From positions 62,001-126,000 of the forward strand of contig NZ_QPJM01000011.1 in NCBI RefSeq assembly GCF_003337575.1: a DNA stretch of 64,000 nucleotides. The letters run 5' to 3'. The notes beneath the pieces are model-generated. The model searched no databases and was not told where the DNA came from. It saw only the letters and a list, made by a program, of their open reading frames with translations. Origin of the DNA: Phyllobacterium bourgognense. Its GTDB lineage: Bacteria; Pseudomonadota; Alphaproteobacteria; Rhizobiales; Rhizobiaceae. Of the stretch, positions 27,488 to 35,521 are shown piece after piece (within the stretch, counting starts at the first letter, position 1; each line of letters opens with the position of its first letter). Both the position numbers and the translations under genes were made by a program.

Positions 27488-28177
27488 TCACACTATACCA
27501 ATGAGGAGCGGTAGTTCCGTCAGGCTCTTGATGACTGCGTCGGGCTGTGCCGGCAGGCGATCAAACCGCCGATCGTAACGATTGCACCATGCGACCTGGA
27601 ATCCGAAATGCGACGCGCCAACGGCATCCCAGGAATTCGAGGATTGAAAGGAGATGCGCTCCTTGGCAACACCGAGCCTGTCAACGGCAAGCTGGTAGAC
27701 GGACGGGTGCGGCTTGTAGACTTGGACTTCATCAACCGACAAAATAGCATCAAGGAAGACATCGATGCCTGCATTGCGGCAGGCGGCTGTGATCATCTGA
27801 GGTGATCCGTTGGTCAGTATCGCCGTCTTTATCCCCGCTTGCTTCAGGATCTTCAATGTCGCGGCAACTTCCGGGAATGGATCGAGCGCGAGGTAGAGCT
27901 GCATAAGTCGCTGACGCAATTCATCGTCGGCGATGGCAAGTGCTTCCATGGCATAGTCCAGCGCTTCGCCTGTCACTTGCCAAAATGGCGCATAGGCGCC
28001 CATCAGCGAGCGCAGCCATGTGTACTCAAGCTGCTTTTGACGCCATAGACTCGACAAAGCATCTGCCTTTTCACCGAGGGTATCTTTCGCCCGCCCGGCA
28101 GCAGAATTAAAGTCGAGCAGCGTCCCGTAGGCATCGAAGACGCAGGCCTCAACGTTCTCAAACCTCGCTCCGCTCAT
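27488..28177 (-). CDS. Haloacid dehalogenase type II
   Basis: 229 residues from ATG 28177, supported by AAGGGG upstream; the frame is open for 58 more codons to 28351, but those are not conserved. Type II 2-haloacid dehalogenase motifs: nucleophile Asp15 in VFDAYGTLLD, ILTNGSP, VYKPHPSVYQLA with the catalytic lysine, and SSNSWDAVGASHFGF, which distinguishes this family from phosphatases. It converts 2-haloalkanoic acids to 2-hydroxyacids in the cytoplasm. The natural substrate is unknown; no haloacid permease is adjacent. Confidence 0.9.
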   Translation of the reverse strand: MSGARFENVEACVFDAYGTLLDFNSAAGRAKDTLGEKADALSSLWRQKQLEYTWLRSLMGAYAPFWQVTGEALDYAMEALAIADDELRQRLMQLYLALDPFPEVAATLKILKQAGIKTAILTNGSPQMITAACRNAGIDVFLDAILSVDEVQVYKPHPSVYQLAVDRLGVAKERISFQSSNSWDAVGASHFGFQVAWCNRYDRRFDRLPAQPDAVIKSLTELPLLIGIV

Positions 28178-28449
28178 TTCAACCCCTTTGCCTGATCCAG
28201 CTTCGGCGATTTCGATCACCGGAGCATACCAACTTGAACCCTTTGGGTCACCACTCACAAGTGTATTTGCCTCTTGCCGGATAATGGTTTTTGATGGTGA
28301 AGTTCCAATGCCTGCCAGTGGAACGGTTTTCCCTTGATAGTTTGCTGACACAGAGCAACACTTGAGAACTCGACTTCCTGCTATCGGATCAGCGCACGAC
28401 GACGTGATATGTTAAAAGAACGGCGGTCGAAAAGGGAAGGTCAATCACT

Positions 28450-28653
28450 ATGGATGCTGCCGCACTGCGCGCCATTCAGGCGCCGATCAAGGAAGGTTAC
28501 AAAACCGATCCGAAGAACGCATACATCACGTTGAAGGCGCATGGCACGCTCGATGATCAAAACATCGCCTGCAAGGTGGAAACTGGACGCCTTCTCGCCG
28601 TGGCGGGCCTTCATCCCGCGACCGGGGTGACGGGCCTGGAACTGTGCTTAGGT
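28450..28653 (+). pseudogene. N-terminal fragment of an OsmC family protein
   Basis: The first 68 codons match the start of OsmC/Ohr-fold proteins of the group beginning MDAxALRAxQAPxK, with YITLKAHGTLDD, IACKVETGR and AGLHPATG. The expected next section carrying the redox cysteines (a CSGDMLLEALVACAG-type segment) is missing: after ELCLG the reading frame continues for 110 codons of low-complexity sequence that is not OsmC-like. A deletion or rearrangement near 28650 seems to have joined it to sequence behind the ketopantoate-reductase-like gene. Peroxidase activity is not expected. Confidence 0.75.
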
Positions 28654-28744
28654 CCAAGTTGCCCTCGAAGCCGCCGATTGTCGCAATCTGCGGAGCGCCG
28701 CCATGAAACATCGGCCGAAATGCCCGCATCTCTTCGGAGCAAGA

Positions 28745-29686
28745 TTAACCCGGCGCACTCCCCGCGCCTGCGTTCCCGGAAGCGTATATATGCAGGATTC
28801 TGGCGACCGCCCGGTTCATGGGTGTCGGTATGCCCAGTTCCTCTCCCAAGGCGGCAACTCCGCCACTCAACCACGCCAACTCCATCCGCTTGCCGCGAAC
28901 AAGATCATGATACATCGACGATGTCATCGAAGCCGGAAGTGTATCGCAAAAGGCCAGCCGGTCCTCGGCAAAGTCCGGCGTAAGGGGCACGCCTTTTGCC
29001 CGCCCGACGGCAATAGTCTCGTTCATGATGTCAAACAAGAGGGCACGGGCAGCGGGATGTTCCCGAATTGGCCCAATGGTTTGGCGGATAGCCGCTGTTG
29101 TTGCCGATAGTCCGACGAGAAAGACGTATTTCTCCCAGATCAGCCGTTCAATCGCATTGCTGATATCGGCGTCGATGCCGCCGGCGATACAGGCTTGATA
29201 GAAAGCTTCGAGCCGGGCGGTGCGGGTTCCGTCATATTCCCCGAACACGATGCGTTGCATTGTTCCGTCGTGCCGGATGGTACCCGGCTCAGCGATTACG
29301 GCTGCGATATAACAGAGTCCACCGATAACAGCTTCAGGTGGTACGTGTTCACGCAACACCTCGTCCTTATGGACGCCGTTCTGCAAGGAGAGGATCGCCG
29401 CGCCTTGTTCGGCCAATGGCTTGAGTGTGACGGCGGCTAGTTCCGTGTCCCATAATTTCACCCCGACGATGACAAGGTCGACCTCACCGACTTTGCTGAT
29501 ATCGTCAACTGCCTTGGCGTCCCGCAGATGGACGTCGCCACGTTGGCTGATTACACGCAGCCCGTCCCTTTGAATGGCGGCAAGATGGGCGCCGCGCGCA
29601 ACGAAGGTCACATCCGCGCCGCCAACCGCCAGCCGCGCCCCAAAATAGCCACCGACGGCCCCTGCTCCGAGAATCGCAATACGCAT
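28745..29686 (-). CDS. Ketopantoate reductase family (PanE/ApbA) protein
   Basis: 313 residues from ATG 29686, preceded by TGGAGG. Rossmann GAGAVGGYFGARL at about 7-19 with VARG after the second strand, then VKLWDTELA and SLQNGVHKDEVL; the C-terminal helical domain contains WEKYVFLVGLSA and the NxxE-like SMYHDLVRGKRMELAWLSGGVAALG, matching 2-dehydropantoate 2-reductase architecture. Housekeeping panE is possible, but accessory paralogues of this fold reduce other 2-keto acids. The upstream region holds motifs like the GntR site at 25057, so a role in sugar-acid metabolism is worth considering. Confidence 0.85.
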   Translation of the reverse strand: MRIAILGAGAVGGYFGARLAVGGADVTFVARGAHLAAIQRDGLRVISQRGDVHLRDAKAVDDISKVGEVDLVIVGVKLWDTELAAVTLKPLAEQGAAILSLQNGVHKDEVLREHVPPEAVIGGLCYIAAVIAEPGTIRHDGTMQRIVFGEYDGTRTARLEAFYQACIAGGIDADISNAIERLIWEKYVFLVGLSATTAAIRQTIGPIREHPAARALLFDIMNETIAVGRAKGVPLTPDFAEDRLAFCDTLPASMTSSMYHDLVRGKRMELAWLSGGVAALGEELGIPTPMNRAVARILHIYASGNAGAGSAPG

Positions 29687-29754
29687 GATTGTGCCTCCAG
29701 GAAATGAGTACGGGAGTCGAATATCGAGAACGCTGCACCCGCTCACCATTTAGC

Positions 29755-29859
29755 CGTACAATCGAGTTTATACGGCTTGAACGAATATTCTCGGGAATTC
29801 GTACAATGATGTAGCCTGCGCTCGATCTTTGACCGTCTCCCAAATCGGCATAGTACAAT
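29755..29859. promoter_or_regulatory. Three GTACAAT motifs upstream of the ketopantoate-reductase-like gene
   Basis: CGTACAAT at 29755-29762, ATTCGTACAAT at 29797-29807 and AGTACAAT at 29852-29859. The middle one equals the reverse complement of the GntR-type site at 25057-25068 with one base missing. The rest of the 355-bp gap 29687-30041 holds a 6-bp hairpin (29859-29876), a dispersed repeat, and no gene. Confidence 0.4.
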
Positions 29860-29878
29860 GTTGCCGCGCAGCAACAAC

Positions 29879-29946
29879 CGTTCCTTTGAAAATGCCGATA
29901 ATAGCGGATTTTCGACCGTTTTTGATTGATTCCTTAAGTCTACAAT
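29879..29946 (+). repeat. Diverged about 68-bp repeat, copy A
   Basis: Starts CGTTCCTTTGAAAA and ends CTACAAT; aligns by eye at roughly three quarters identity with 41656-41722 in the same orientation, 11.8 kb away. Lies just upstream of the Fic module. Confidence 0.5.
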
Positions 29947-30041
29947 GTCTCTAAGCGAGCCGGCAAGGCTTCCTTGACGAGCGAAGTCGCCTTGAAAATT
30001 CCTATTGCCCAGGTTCCGCGCGCTGTTGTAAACTTCACCTC

Positions 30042-30251
30042 ATGAAAAATCACAGTCTTCATCATCCGGCCCGTGGAACTACTAAAAGTAGTTGGACGCT
30101 TACCAGTACGCGCGGCGAAAGAATAAGTGCCGTCGAGGGCATGAAACTGACGCCACGGATGGCAACGGCGTTAGCTGAGTCTCGAGGTAAAACCGGCGAC
30201 GAACGTCGTACTTTAGTCAAAGAGCAGCTGGCAAAAACCAAGCGCAAATAG
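30042..30251 (+). CDS. Candidate antitoxin partner of the Fic protein
   Basis: 69 residues, basic, encoded directly before the Fic gene with a 1-nt stop/start overlap (TAGTG at 30249-30253), so the two are translationally coupled as in Fic toxin-antitoxin modules. The central part RISAVEGMKLTPRM resembles the inhibitory helix of class I Fic antitoxins, whose motif is [S/T]xxxE[G/N]; here the Ser is one residue closer to the Glu-Gly (S29-A-V-E32-G33), with Ile28 at the canonical position. The C-terminal tail is Lys/Arg-rich. Antitoxin function is inferred from position and this partial motif. It would keep the toxin inactive by blocking its ATP site. Confidence 0.65.
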   Translation: MKNHSLHHPARGTTKSSWTLTSTRGERISAVEGMKLTPRMATALAESRGKTGDERRTLVKEQLAKTKRK

Positions 30252-30835
30252 TGGTCTATACCGCCGAATCCGACCCGCTCTGTTACCCGGGCACGACGGT
30301 CCTGCGCAACAAACTTGGTTTACAGAATCAAGACGATTTAGACGAAGCAGAGCTGGCACTGTTCCTAATCCGTGCGGATGAAGAGTTTCCATACGGCCGG
30401 CTCGATTACCCGCACTATATGGCGCTCCACCACCATCTGTTTCAGGACGTCTATGAATGGGCAGGTCAGCCGCGAACCATTCGCATTGGTAAGAGCGGCA
30501 ACTGGTTCTGCTATCCCGAATACATCGACAAACAGATGAAGGCGGCATTTGCATTTCTTGAACGGCTGAATTTCCTCATGGATATGCTACCGCCGGAATT
30601 TGCATCGAATGCCGCTCACATTCTTGCGGAAGTCAACGCGATCCACCCGTTCCGAGAAGGCAACGGCCGAACTCAGCTGGCGTTCTTATACCTGTTGACG
30701 GATAATGCCGGGTTGCCGTTCGGCGCCGAGGAACTTGTAAGGGAGCGTGTTCTGGACGCTATGATCCAAAGCTTCGACGGCAACGAGCGACCGTTGGCGG
30801 ACTTAATCATGGATATCATTTCGTCTACCCAGTGA
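30251..30835 (+). CDS. Fic domain protein (probable AMP-transferase toxin)
   Basis: 194 residues from the GTG at 30251. The core motif HPFREGNGRTQ starts at catalytic His132 and matches the full HPFx[D/E]GNGRxx consensus of active AMPylating Fic enzymes. An upstream flap region carries RTIRIGKSG and the FCYPEYI segment. There is no C-terminal inhibitory helix within the protein and no N-terminal one either, so control must come from a separate protein, presumably the 69-residue product upstream (class I arrangement). Known targets of such toxins are DNA gyrase and topoisomerase IV, but the target here is unknown. Confidence 0.9.
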   Translation: MVYTAESDPLCYPGTTVLRNKLGLQNQDDLDEAELALFLIRADEEFPYGRLDYPHYMALHHHLFQDVYEWAGQPRTIRIGKSGNWFCYPEYIDKQMKAAFAFLERLNFLMDMLPPEFASNAAHILAEVNAIHPFREGNGRTQLAFLYLLTDNAGLPFGAEELVRERVLDAMIQSFDGNERPLADLIMDIISSTQ

Positions 30836-30930
30836 GCATGCACGCTGAGACCGTTGCTTCTTTATAGGGAGGGACTGGCCACCCAGTTGGGGTGGTTTGC
30901 AGGAAACTCGTAACGAAACTTGCACGCCTT

Positions 30931-30950
30931 GAGCGGAATCGAACCGCAGA
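30931..30950 (-). other. tRNA T-arm-like remnant
   Basis: On the minus strand this reads TCTGCGGTTCGATTCCGCTC: the GGTTCGATTCC core is the standard T-loop, flanked by a stem of four pairs (GCGG/CCGC). No anticodon or D arm could be folded around it, so it is at best the 3' end of a tRNA or tmRNA, such as is left at an integration site. It may be chance. Confidence 0.25.
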
Positions 30951-30989
30951 CCCACTCAATACAATCGCCTAAAGCGGTTCCGGATGAGC

Positions 30990-31011
30990 CATTATGCGAT
31001 TTTCGAAGCAC
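30990..31011 (+). repeat. 22-bp dispersed repeat, copy 2
   Basis: Same sequence as 18462-18483 with one substitution (TTTTCGAAGCAC in place of TTTTCAAAGCAC), same orientation, about 12.5 kb apart. Confidence 0.5.
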
Positions 31012-31140
31012 GGAAAGGCGGCAGACCTGGCACAAACGAGACATAGGCGCGATCCTCTCTAACGCACATTTGGAACGAGACAAAACACTCCAAACGGCTC
31101 GACCTGCTGCAGGAATCAGTGCCAAAAGGGATCGCTGATC

Positions 31141-31308
31141 ATGATCGACCCCAATGGGGCCTGGAACTGGAAAGAGGCCGTGGTCAAGCTGACCGCGATC
31201 CGGGACGCTGGGGTCGAAGATCCTATTTTGCGGAACGACTTCGAGGGGTTGCGCACGTTGCGTCACGCGGTCAATTGCGACATTGATGTTGAGAGTGATT
31301 GGCCCTAG
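31141..31308 (+). CDS. Possible small protein, 55 residues
   Basis: Starts MIDPNGAWNWKEAVVKLTAI and contains FEGLRTLRHAVNCDIDVESDWP. The composition is protein-like (amphipathic helices), but there is no good ribosome site and no family is recognised. It may be a truncated gene end. Confidence 0.25.
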   Translation: MIDPNGAWNWKEAVVKLTAIRDAGVEDPILRNDFEGLRTLRHAVNCDIDVESDWP

Positions 31309-31360
31309 TTCGACCTAGATGGGCGCCTTGAAGGTGCCGACCCTCAAACCCGCGGCCCCT

Positions 31361-32215
31361 TCAACACGACGCAATCTCACGAGCGAAGTTTGGCAAGATC
31401 TCAGGGAAATCAACATTGAGATCCATCGATATGCGCTGGAGCTGTGATACGGAAGTATCAGCCAAAACTCCGGTTCTGACCAGTGCAGCAGCTATTCCGA
31501 AACGGTTGGCGCCGACAATATCATGCTCGACACTGTCGCCGATTGCGACAATGCGCGATTTGTCCTTTTGCCTGACGATATGTAAGGCATAATCATAGAT
31601 ATCGCGGTAGGGCTTACCGATACGCATAACCGGGCCGCCCATTTCTTCGTACAGCTTTGCAATCGCGCCAGCAGCCGGCGCCAACCCTTTCCCCGTCAGC
31701 ATGTTGATATCGGGATTGGTGCAAACGCACAGGGTTTTGCGGGCAGCCGCGGGCGCGAGAAGGTCTTGATATCGCTGCATCGGAACTCGATCGGCCTCAC
31801 TGCCGGCGATCACCACGAGGTCAGCGTCATGCCCGCTGTCTGTGCGTGTGAAACCAAGACTGTCCGCAAGGGTGCTATCATTGGCAACCGAGATGGTCAG
31901 ACAACGCGGTCCTGCCCCTGCGGGAATGACAAGGGCGCCGCTGGTGATGAGATGGCGGGCAACATCACCGGATGTCACGAAATGATCAAACGACGACGCG
32001 TCAAAGCCCAGCGCAACCAGCCTGTGTGTGTTGTAGGCGCCGGACCGGCCCGAATTAGACAGGATGACGATTTCCTTCGAACGGGACTTGAGCCAATGCA
32101 GCGCCTCGATACTGCCAGGATAGGCTTTGACCCCGTCAAGCAGTACACCGAACTGGTCGATAAAGAAGGTATCATAGCACTCAGCCAAGTCCTCGAGCGT
32201 GACGTGATTGTTCAT
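31361..32215 (-). CDS. HAD-IIA family phosphatase (NagD-like)
   Basis: 284 residues. N-terminal nucleophile in DTFFIDQFGVLLDG (Asp20); the usual second acidic residue is replaced by Phe22, as in the TIGR01459-like group of HAD-IIA proteins. A capping domain follows (about 75-180), then VMRIGKPYRDIYDYAL with the conserved lysine and IVAIGDSVEHDIVGANRFG with the metal-binding Asp. It probably dephosphorylates a sugar phosphate. The ATG overlaps the stop of the upstream kinase gene by 4 nt, so it is the last gene of the aldolase-kinase-phosphatase operon. A phosphatase in a catabolic kinase operon is unusual and may detoxify a dead-end phosphosugar. Confidence 0.85.
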   Translation of the reverse strand: MNNHVTLEDLAECYDTFFIDQFGVLLDGVKAYPGSIEALHWLKSRSKEIVILSNSGRSGAYNTHRLVALGFDASSFDHFVTSGDVARHLITSGALVIPAGAGPRCLTISVANDSTLADSLGFTRTDSGHDADLVVIAGSEADRVPMQRYQDLLAPAAARKTLCVCTNPDINMLTGKGLAPAAGAIAKLYEEMGGPVMRIGKPYRDIYDYALHIVRQKDKSRIVAIGDSVEHDIVGANRFGIAAALVRTGVLADTSVSQLQRISMDLNVDFPEILPNFAREIASC

Positions 32216-33483
32216 GAGTTTTGCAGTCCCATCAGAACGAGCCGCGCCGTTCCAACGGCCGCCTCAGCAGATAAGCTTTCAACAAACGGCACTTGCATTT
32301 TGTTCTGTCTAATCCGGCTCCAGGCTTTGTTCTTTGCTCCCCCGCCAACCGTCCGCACAGACGTGGCGGACGGGCCGCCGAGCTCATGCAGCCGGTCATA
32401 TCCTTGTTTTTCGACAGCGGCTATTCCCTCCAAAATAGCCTGGAAAAATTTGACATCATCGCTTGGACGCGGCGTAAGGCGAGGCGCCATCACAGGATCG
32501 TTAACCGGGAAACGCTCGCCCGGCTCGAGGAGCGGATAGTAGTCAAGACCGGTTGGCTGATCAGGAGATACGCCCGCACTCAGTTCGCGGAGGCGGTCAT
32601 CGGCGAAGAAGCTCCTTATCACCGCCCCACCCGTGTTGGAGGCACCACCAGCCAGCCACATATCCCGAACACGGTGGCTATAGATGCCGTATTGCGGAGC
32701 ATCGATTGGCCTATGGGACGCGATCTTGATCACAAGCGTCGAGCCGAGTGACGTAACCGCCTCGCCATGTTGTTTTGCTCCCGTTGCGAGAAAGGAAGCG
32801 CATCCATCCGTGGTTCCCGCAAAGATCATGGCGTCCTTGGGGAAATCGACCATCGTCGCATTGGGAGAAACAGTCCGGATGGGCGTTCCGGCGCCGTAGA
32901 CAATGGGCAATAAAGAACGATCAAATCCCGTCCGTTCCATCCACTCGGGCCAGGAGCGTGTATCCAGATCAAAACCTGTCTTCAAAGCGTTGTTTTCATC
33001 ACTGACAATCAAGCCGTCACCAACTATTCGAGCCGCAATCCAGTCAGCCTGATGGACGACTTGCGCAATACCCCCTCGTTTTTGAAGGCATAGGGCGCGC
33101 GCGAGGGGCGAGGTATGGCCCCGTGCAGCGCTGTCGATGGGTGCGTGTGTATCGACGGCAGCCAAAACGGCGGTATCTTGGCAAACATCGTTGTAGAGCG
33201 ATGCTTCACCCAAAGCCTTGCCAGCTGCATCAACAGCAAGAAGTGACCCGGACGTCCCATCGACCGCAATGCCACGAATACCATCCAGGCGAACTTCTGC
33301 TGCAAGTTGCTTTAACGAATGTCGCACGTGACGCCACCAAGCCTCGGGTCTTCGACGTTCCTCGGCCGAACCGTAAGACGACAGCGCCATGCCGACAATA
33401 TTGCCTTGCTCGCAAAGCGCCGCGACCCGCACGCCAGATGTGCCAAGATCAATGCCAACGGCAATCGCCCGGTTCCGGTTCAT
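32212..33483 (-). CDS. FGGY family carbohydrate kinase (xylulokinase-like)
   Basis: 423 residues from ATG 33483, which overlaps the aldolase stop by 4 nt. FGGY hallmarks: VGIDLGTSGVRVAAL at the N-terminus (phosphate loop), GIAVDGTSGSLLAVD, an FAGTTDGCASFLATGA block with the catalytic Asp, TSLGSTLVIK, and a C-terminal VRTVGGGAKNKAWSRIRQNKM adenine-site segment. It phosphorylates a ketose or polyol using ATP. The window has a second, different FGGY kinase in the opposite arm of the regulon (35518-36915), so two phosphorylation steps or two substrates are implied. Confidence 0.9.
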   Translation of the reverse strand: MNRNRAIAVGIDLGTSGVRVAALCEQGNIVGMALSSYGSAEERRRPEAWWRHVRHSLKQLAAEVRLDGIRGIAVDGTSGSLLAVDAAGKALGEASLYNDVCQDTAVLAAVDTHAPIDSAARGHTSPLARALCLQKRGGIAQVVHQADWIAARIVGDGLIVSDENNALKTGFDLDTRSWPEWMERTGFDRSLLPIVYGAGTPIRTVSPNATMVDFPKDAMIFAGTTDGCASFLATGAKQHGEAVTSLGSTLVIKIASHRPIDAPQYGIYSHRVRDMWLAGGASNTGGAVIRSFFADDRLRELSAGVSPDQPTGLDYYPLLEPGERFPVNDPVMAPRLTPRPSDDVKFFQAILEGIAAVEKQGYDRLHELGGPSATSVRTVGGGAKNKAWSRIRQNKMQVPFVESLSAEAAVGTARLVLMGLQNS

Positions 33484-34538
33484 TGTCTCGCCATTTCCCG
33501 GTCGAGGGCCTGGCGATATTGTTCGGCCTCCCAATTTGATAGCTCCGCTTCCTGTTCGGCACGCAAGTAAGAAAGTTGTGCCCCTTCGGGAATGCGTGTG
33601 ACGACTTCCGCTAGACAGCGCGCCATAGTCTCGCCGCCGGCAGTCAGATCGCGCAAAAGCAGGGTCCCCTTGCCAGGCGCCACAACGAGCTTGGGTAAAG
33701 GTTGTCCCGACGATGCGCTCTCCTTCAACAGGGTTTCGATCGTGATTGTGTCGTTGATGACGCCAATGGTCCGCCCCAGGAAAATGATGTGATCGGGGTA
33801 GAGAGCTCCGCCAAGAGCGAGTTCAAGTCCGGCGGCATCCATTGCCAAGTCATGAATTTGAAGATCGACAGGCAAGCGGTACGCGCTCCCTTCAGCAGCC
33901 TCTTCCAGCCACGGATGATCGGCATTGGAGGGGTGGCGGCGCGGTGTGGCAAGAGCAGCTGTGACCTTTTCGATACGGTCACCCACTTCGTCCACCGATT
34001 GCCCTGCAATGATGATGCCATGGTTCTGCAGGACCAAAATATCCGGATCGCGATCTACTACCTTGGCAATTTCCTGCGCCAGTGGGATGCCGGGTCTGCA
34101 ATAGGGGATCAAGGCAAAGCGCAATTCTGGCACAAAAGATGCCAGCAAAGCCGAGACTTCCGCTTCGCCGTTTTCAACCACGCAGCGCGCAATCGTGTTG
34201 ACGCAATGGAAATGCGCCACGACGGGCTGCCGGATAAGAGCATGGAAGCTGGTTTCAATTGAAGGGCGCAGATTGGCGTGATTCAGCTCATCAACGATGA
34301 AATCAGTCGCCTTCTCCGCACGGTCGTCGCGTGCAGCAATTGCTGCAAGCAAGGGCTTTGTCTTGACTGGAACCATGATGTCTCGTTCCAGTGCGTGAGC
34401 AAGCCAAGTGCCCGACGCCTTGACCCACATGACACCATTGCGCTTGACCGAGACATTGCCGCCGGCGCCCTGCGTCCGTGTGATGTCGGTACCCAACCTG
34501 AACGAGAGCTTTTTGAGGGCTTCGAGTTCGCCTGACAT
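33480..34538 (-). CDS. Class II aldolase/adducin family protein
   Basis: 352 residues from ATG 34538, chosen because AGGGA lies 6 nt upstream; the in-frame ATG at 34544 would touch that site. Aldolase-II fold: GTDITRTQGAGGNVSVKRNGVMWVKASGT (metal and phosphate region), HALIRQPVVAHFHCVN with zinc-ligand histidines, and VLQNHGIIIAG with the third histidine. The domain is about 230 residues; here an extra C-terminal region of about 120 residues follows. Possible activities are cleavage of a sugar 1-phosphate or 4-epimerisation of a pentulose 5-phosphate. It is the first gene of the left arm of the regulon, divergent from DeoR. Confidence 0.88.
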   Translation of the reverse strand: MSGELEALKKLSFRLGTDITRTQGAGGNVSVKRNGVMWVKASGTWLAHALERDIMVPVKTKPLLAAIAARDDRAEKATDFIVDELNHANLRPSIETSFHALIRQPVVAHFHCVNTIARCVVENGEAEVSALLASFVPELRFALIPYCRPGIPLAQEIAKVVDRDPDILVLQNHGIIIAGQSVDEVGDRIEKVTAALATPRRHPSNADHPWLEEAAEGSAYRLPVDLQIHDLAMDAAGLELALGGALYPDHIIFLGRTIGVINDTITIETLLKESASSGQPLPKLVVAPGKGTLLLRDLTAGGETMARCLAEVVTRIPEGAQLSYLRAEQEAELSNWEAEQYRQALDREMARQ

Positions 34539-34645
34539 CACCATTCCCTGATTTAAAACCTTGGACAACCTTGCCTCCGCCGGCCCGCAAGCATCGCGCC
34601 GGTGTCGTGACCTAAATATCTAGAAAGATGAACTTACGTCAATAG

Positions 34646-34657
34646 TGATTAAAATCA
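34646..34657. promoter_or_regulatory. Candidate DeoR operator
   Basis: TGAT-TAAA-ATCA, a 12-bp perfect-arm palindrome in the AT-rich 200-bp gap between the divergent aldolase and DeoR genes. Placement fits repression of both arms; not proven. Confidence 0.4.
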
Positions 34658-34738
34658 ATCAGCATCTTGACAAAATGCGCCATGTCATGAGTAATCTTCG
34701 TCACGCTTGGGAGGCGACCGGCCGCAAGGGAGTGAGAT

Positions 34739-35521
34739 GTGAACGATCTAGATCGTCATCAGCAGATCATAGACATCGTCAAGGAACGGCCGTTTGCTTC
34801 GGTGCGAGACCTTCAGGAAATGCTTGGTGTTTCCGCTGCTACTATTCGCCGGGATATCGACAAGCTGCACGATGGCGGACAGGTTCGTAAGGTCTACGGA
34901 GGTATCTCCGCACCTGAAGGAGCAGCTTCAGGTCGGTTGTCGGCCCGCTATTATGACGAAAACCGCGATTTGGCGGTTGAGGCCAAGCGTGCCATAGCGG
35001 TGACGGCAGAGACGCTTATCCGCGACGGCGATTCCGTTATCATTCATGGAGGCTCCACCTGCTTTCAACTTGGAGTGCGTCTTGCCAAACGCAATATCCG
35101 CATCTTCACAAATTCCATGCCGCTCGCCGCTTACCTTGGCGAGCGAGGCACATGCCAATTGGTGGTGGCAGGCGGGGATCTGCACCGCGAACCAGGCATC
35201 ATTCAATCTGCCGGCGCGGCCGCGCCCGCCTTTTTTGCCACGAAGTTCTTTGTTGGTACGCAAGGAGTGAGCGTGTCCGGTCTGCAGGAGTCGCATCCGC
35301 TTCTCGTGAAGGCCATTCAGGATCTAAGCACATGCGCCGACCAGATCGTGGTGCTGGCCGACAGCCGAAAGTTCGCCACCCGCGCCAGAAATATCGCGCT
35401 GCCCCTTTCGCGCATTGGCACGATCATTACGGATGATGGACTAAAGGACGCCGATGCAAAAATGCTCGTCGATGAAGGCATTTCAATCCTGATTGCTCAG
35501 CTCAACGGAGGCGATGCATGA
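34739..35521 (+). CDS. DeoR family transcriptional regulator of sugar metabolism
   Basis: 260 residues from a GTG at 34739, with AAGGGAG upstream. N-terminal HTH (RHQQIIDIVKERPFASVRDLQEMLGVSAATIRRDIDKL, with the conserved RRDL-like box) followed by the GlpR/DeoR sensor domain: AIAVTAETLIRDGDSVIIHGGSTCFQLG, then IFTNSMPLA and FFVGTQGVSVSGLQESHPLLVKAI. The sensor domain resembles phosphosugar isomerases and typically binds a phosphorylated pathway intermediate. It heads the right arm, overlaps the kinase start by 4 nt, and faces the aldolase arm, so it should control the whole 31.4-41.5 kb regulon. Confidence 0.93.
   Translation: MNDLDRHQQIIDIVKERPFASVRDLQEMLGVSAATIRRDIDKLHDGGQVRKVYGGISAPEGAASGRLSARYYDENRDLAVEAKRAIAVTAETLIRDGDSVIIHGGSTCFQLGVRLAKRNIRIFTNSMPLAAYLGERGTCQLVVAGGDLHREPGIIQSAGAAAPAFFATKFFVGTQGVSVSGLQESHPLLVKAIQDLSTCADQIVVLADSRKFATRARNIALPLSRIGTIITDDGLKDADAKMLVDEGISILIAQLNGGDA

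Larger units (their letters stand above)
30836..31360. other. Gap with tRNA-T-arm-like sequence and short repeat
   Basis: 525 bp after the Fic gene. It contains a minus-strand T-arm-like sequence (30931-30950), the second copy of a dispersed 22-bp repeat (30990-31011), and a possible small gene (31141-31308). The remainder shows no supported feature. Confidence 0.45.

Noticed and set aside
29859-29876. Hairpin TGTTGC-CGCGCA-GCAACA
   Set aside because: Six-bp stem without T-run and not placed after a gene; probably incidental or part of the repeated element.
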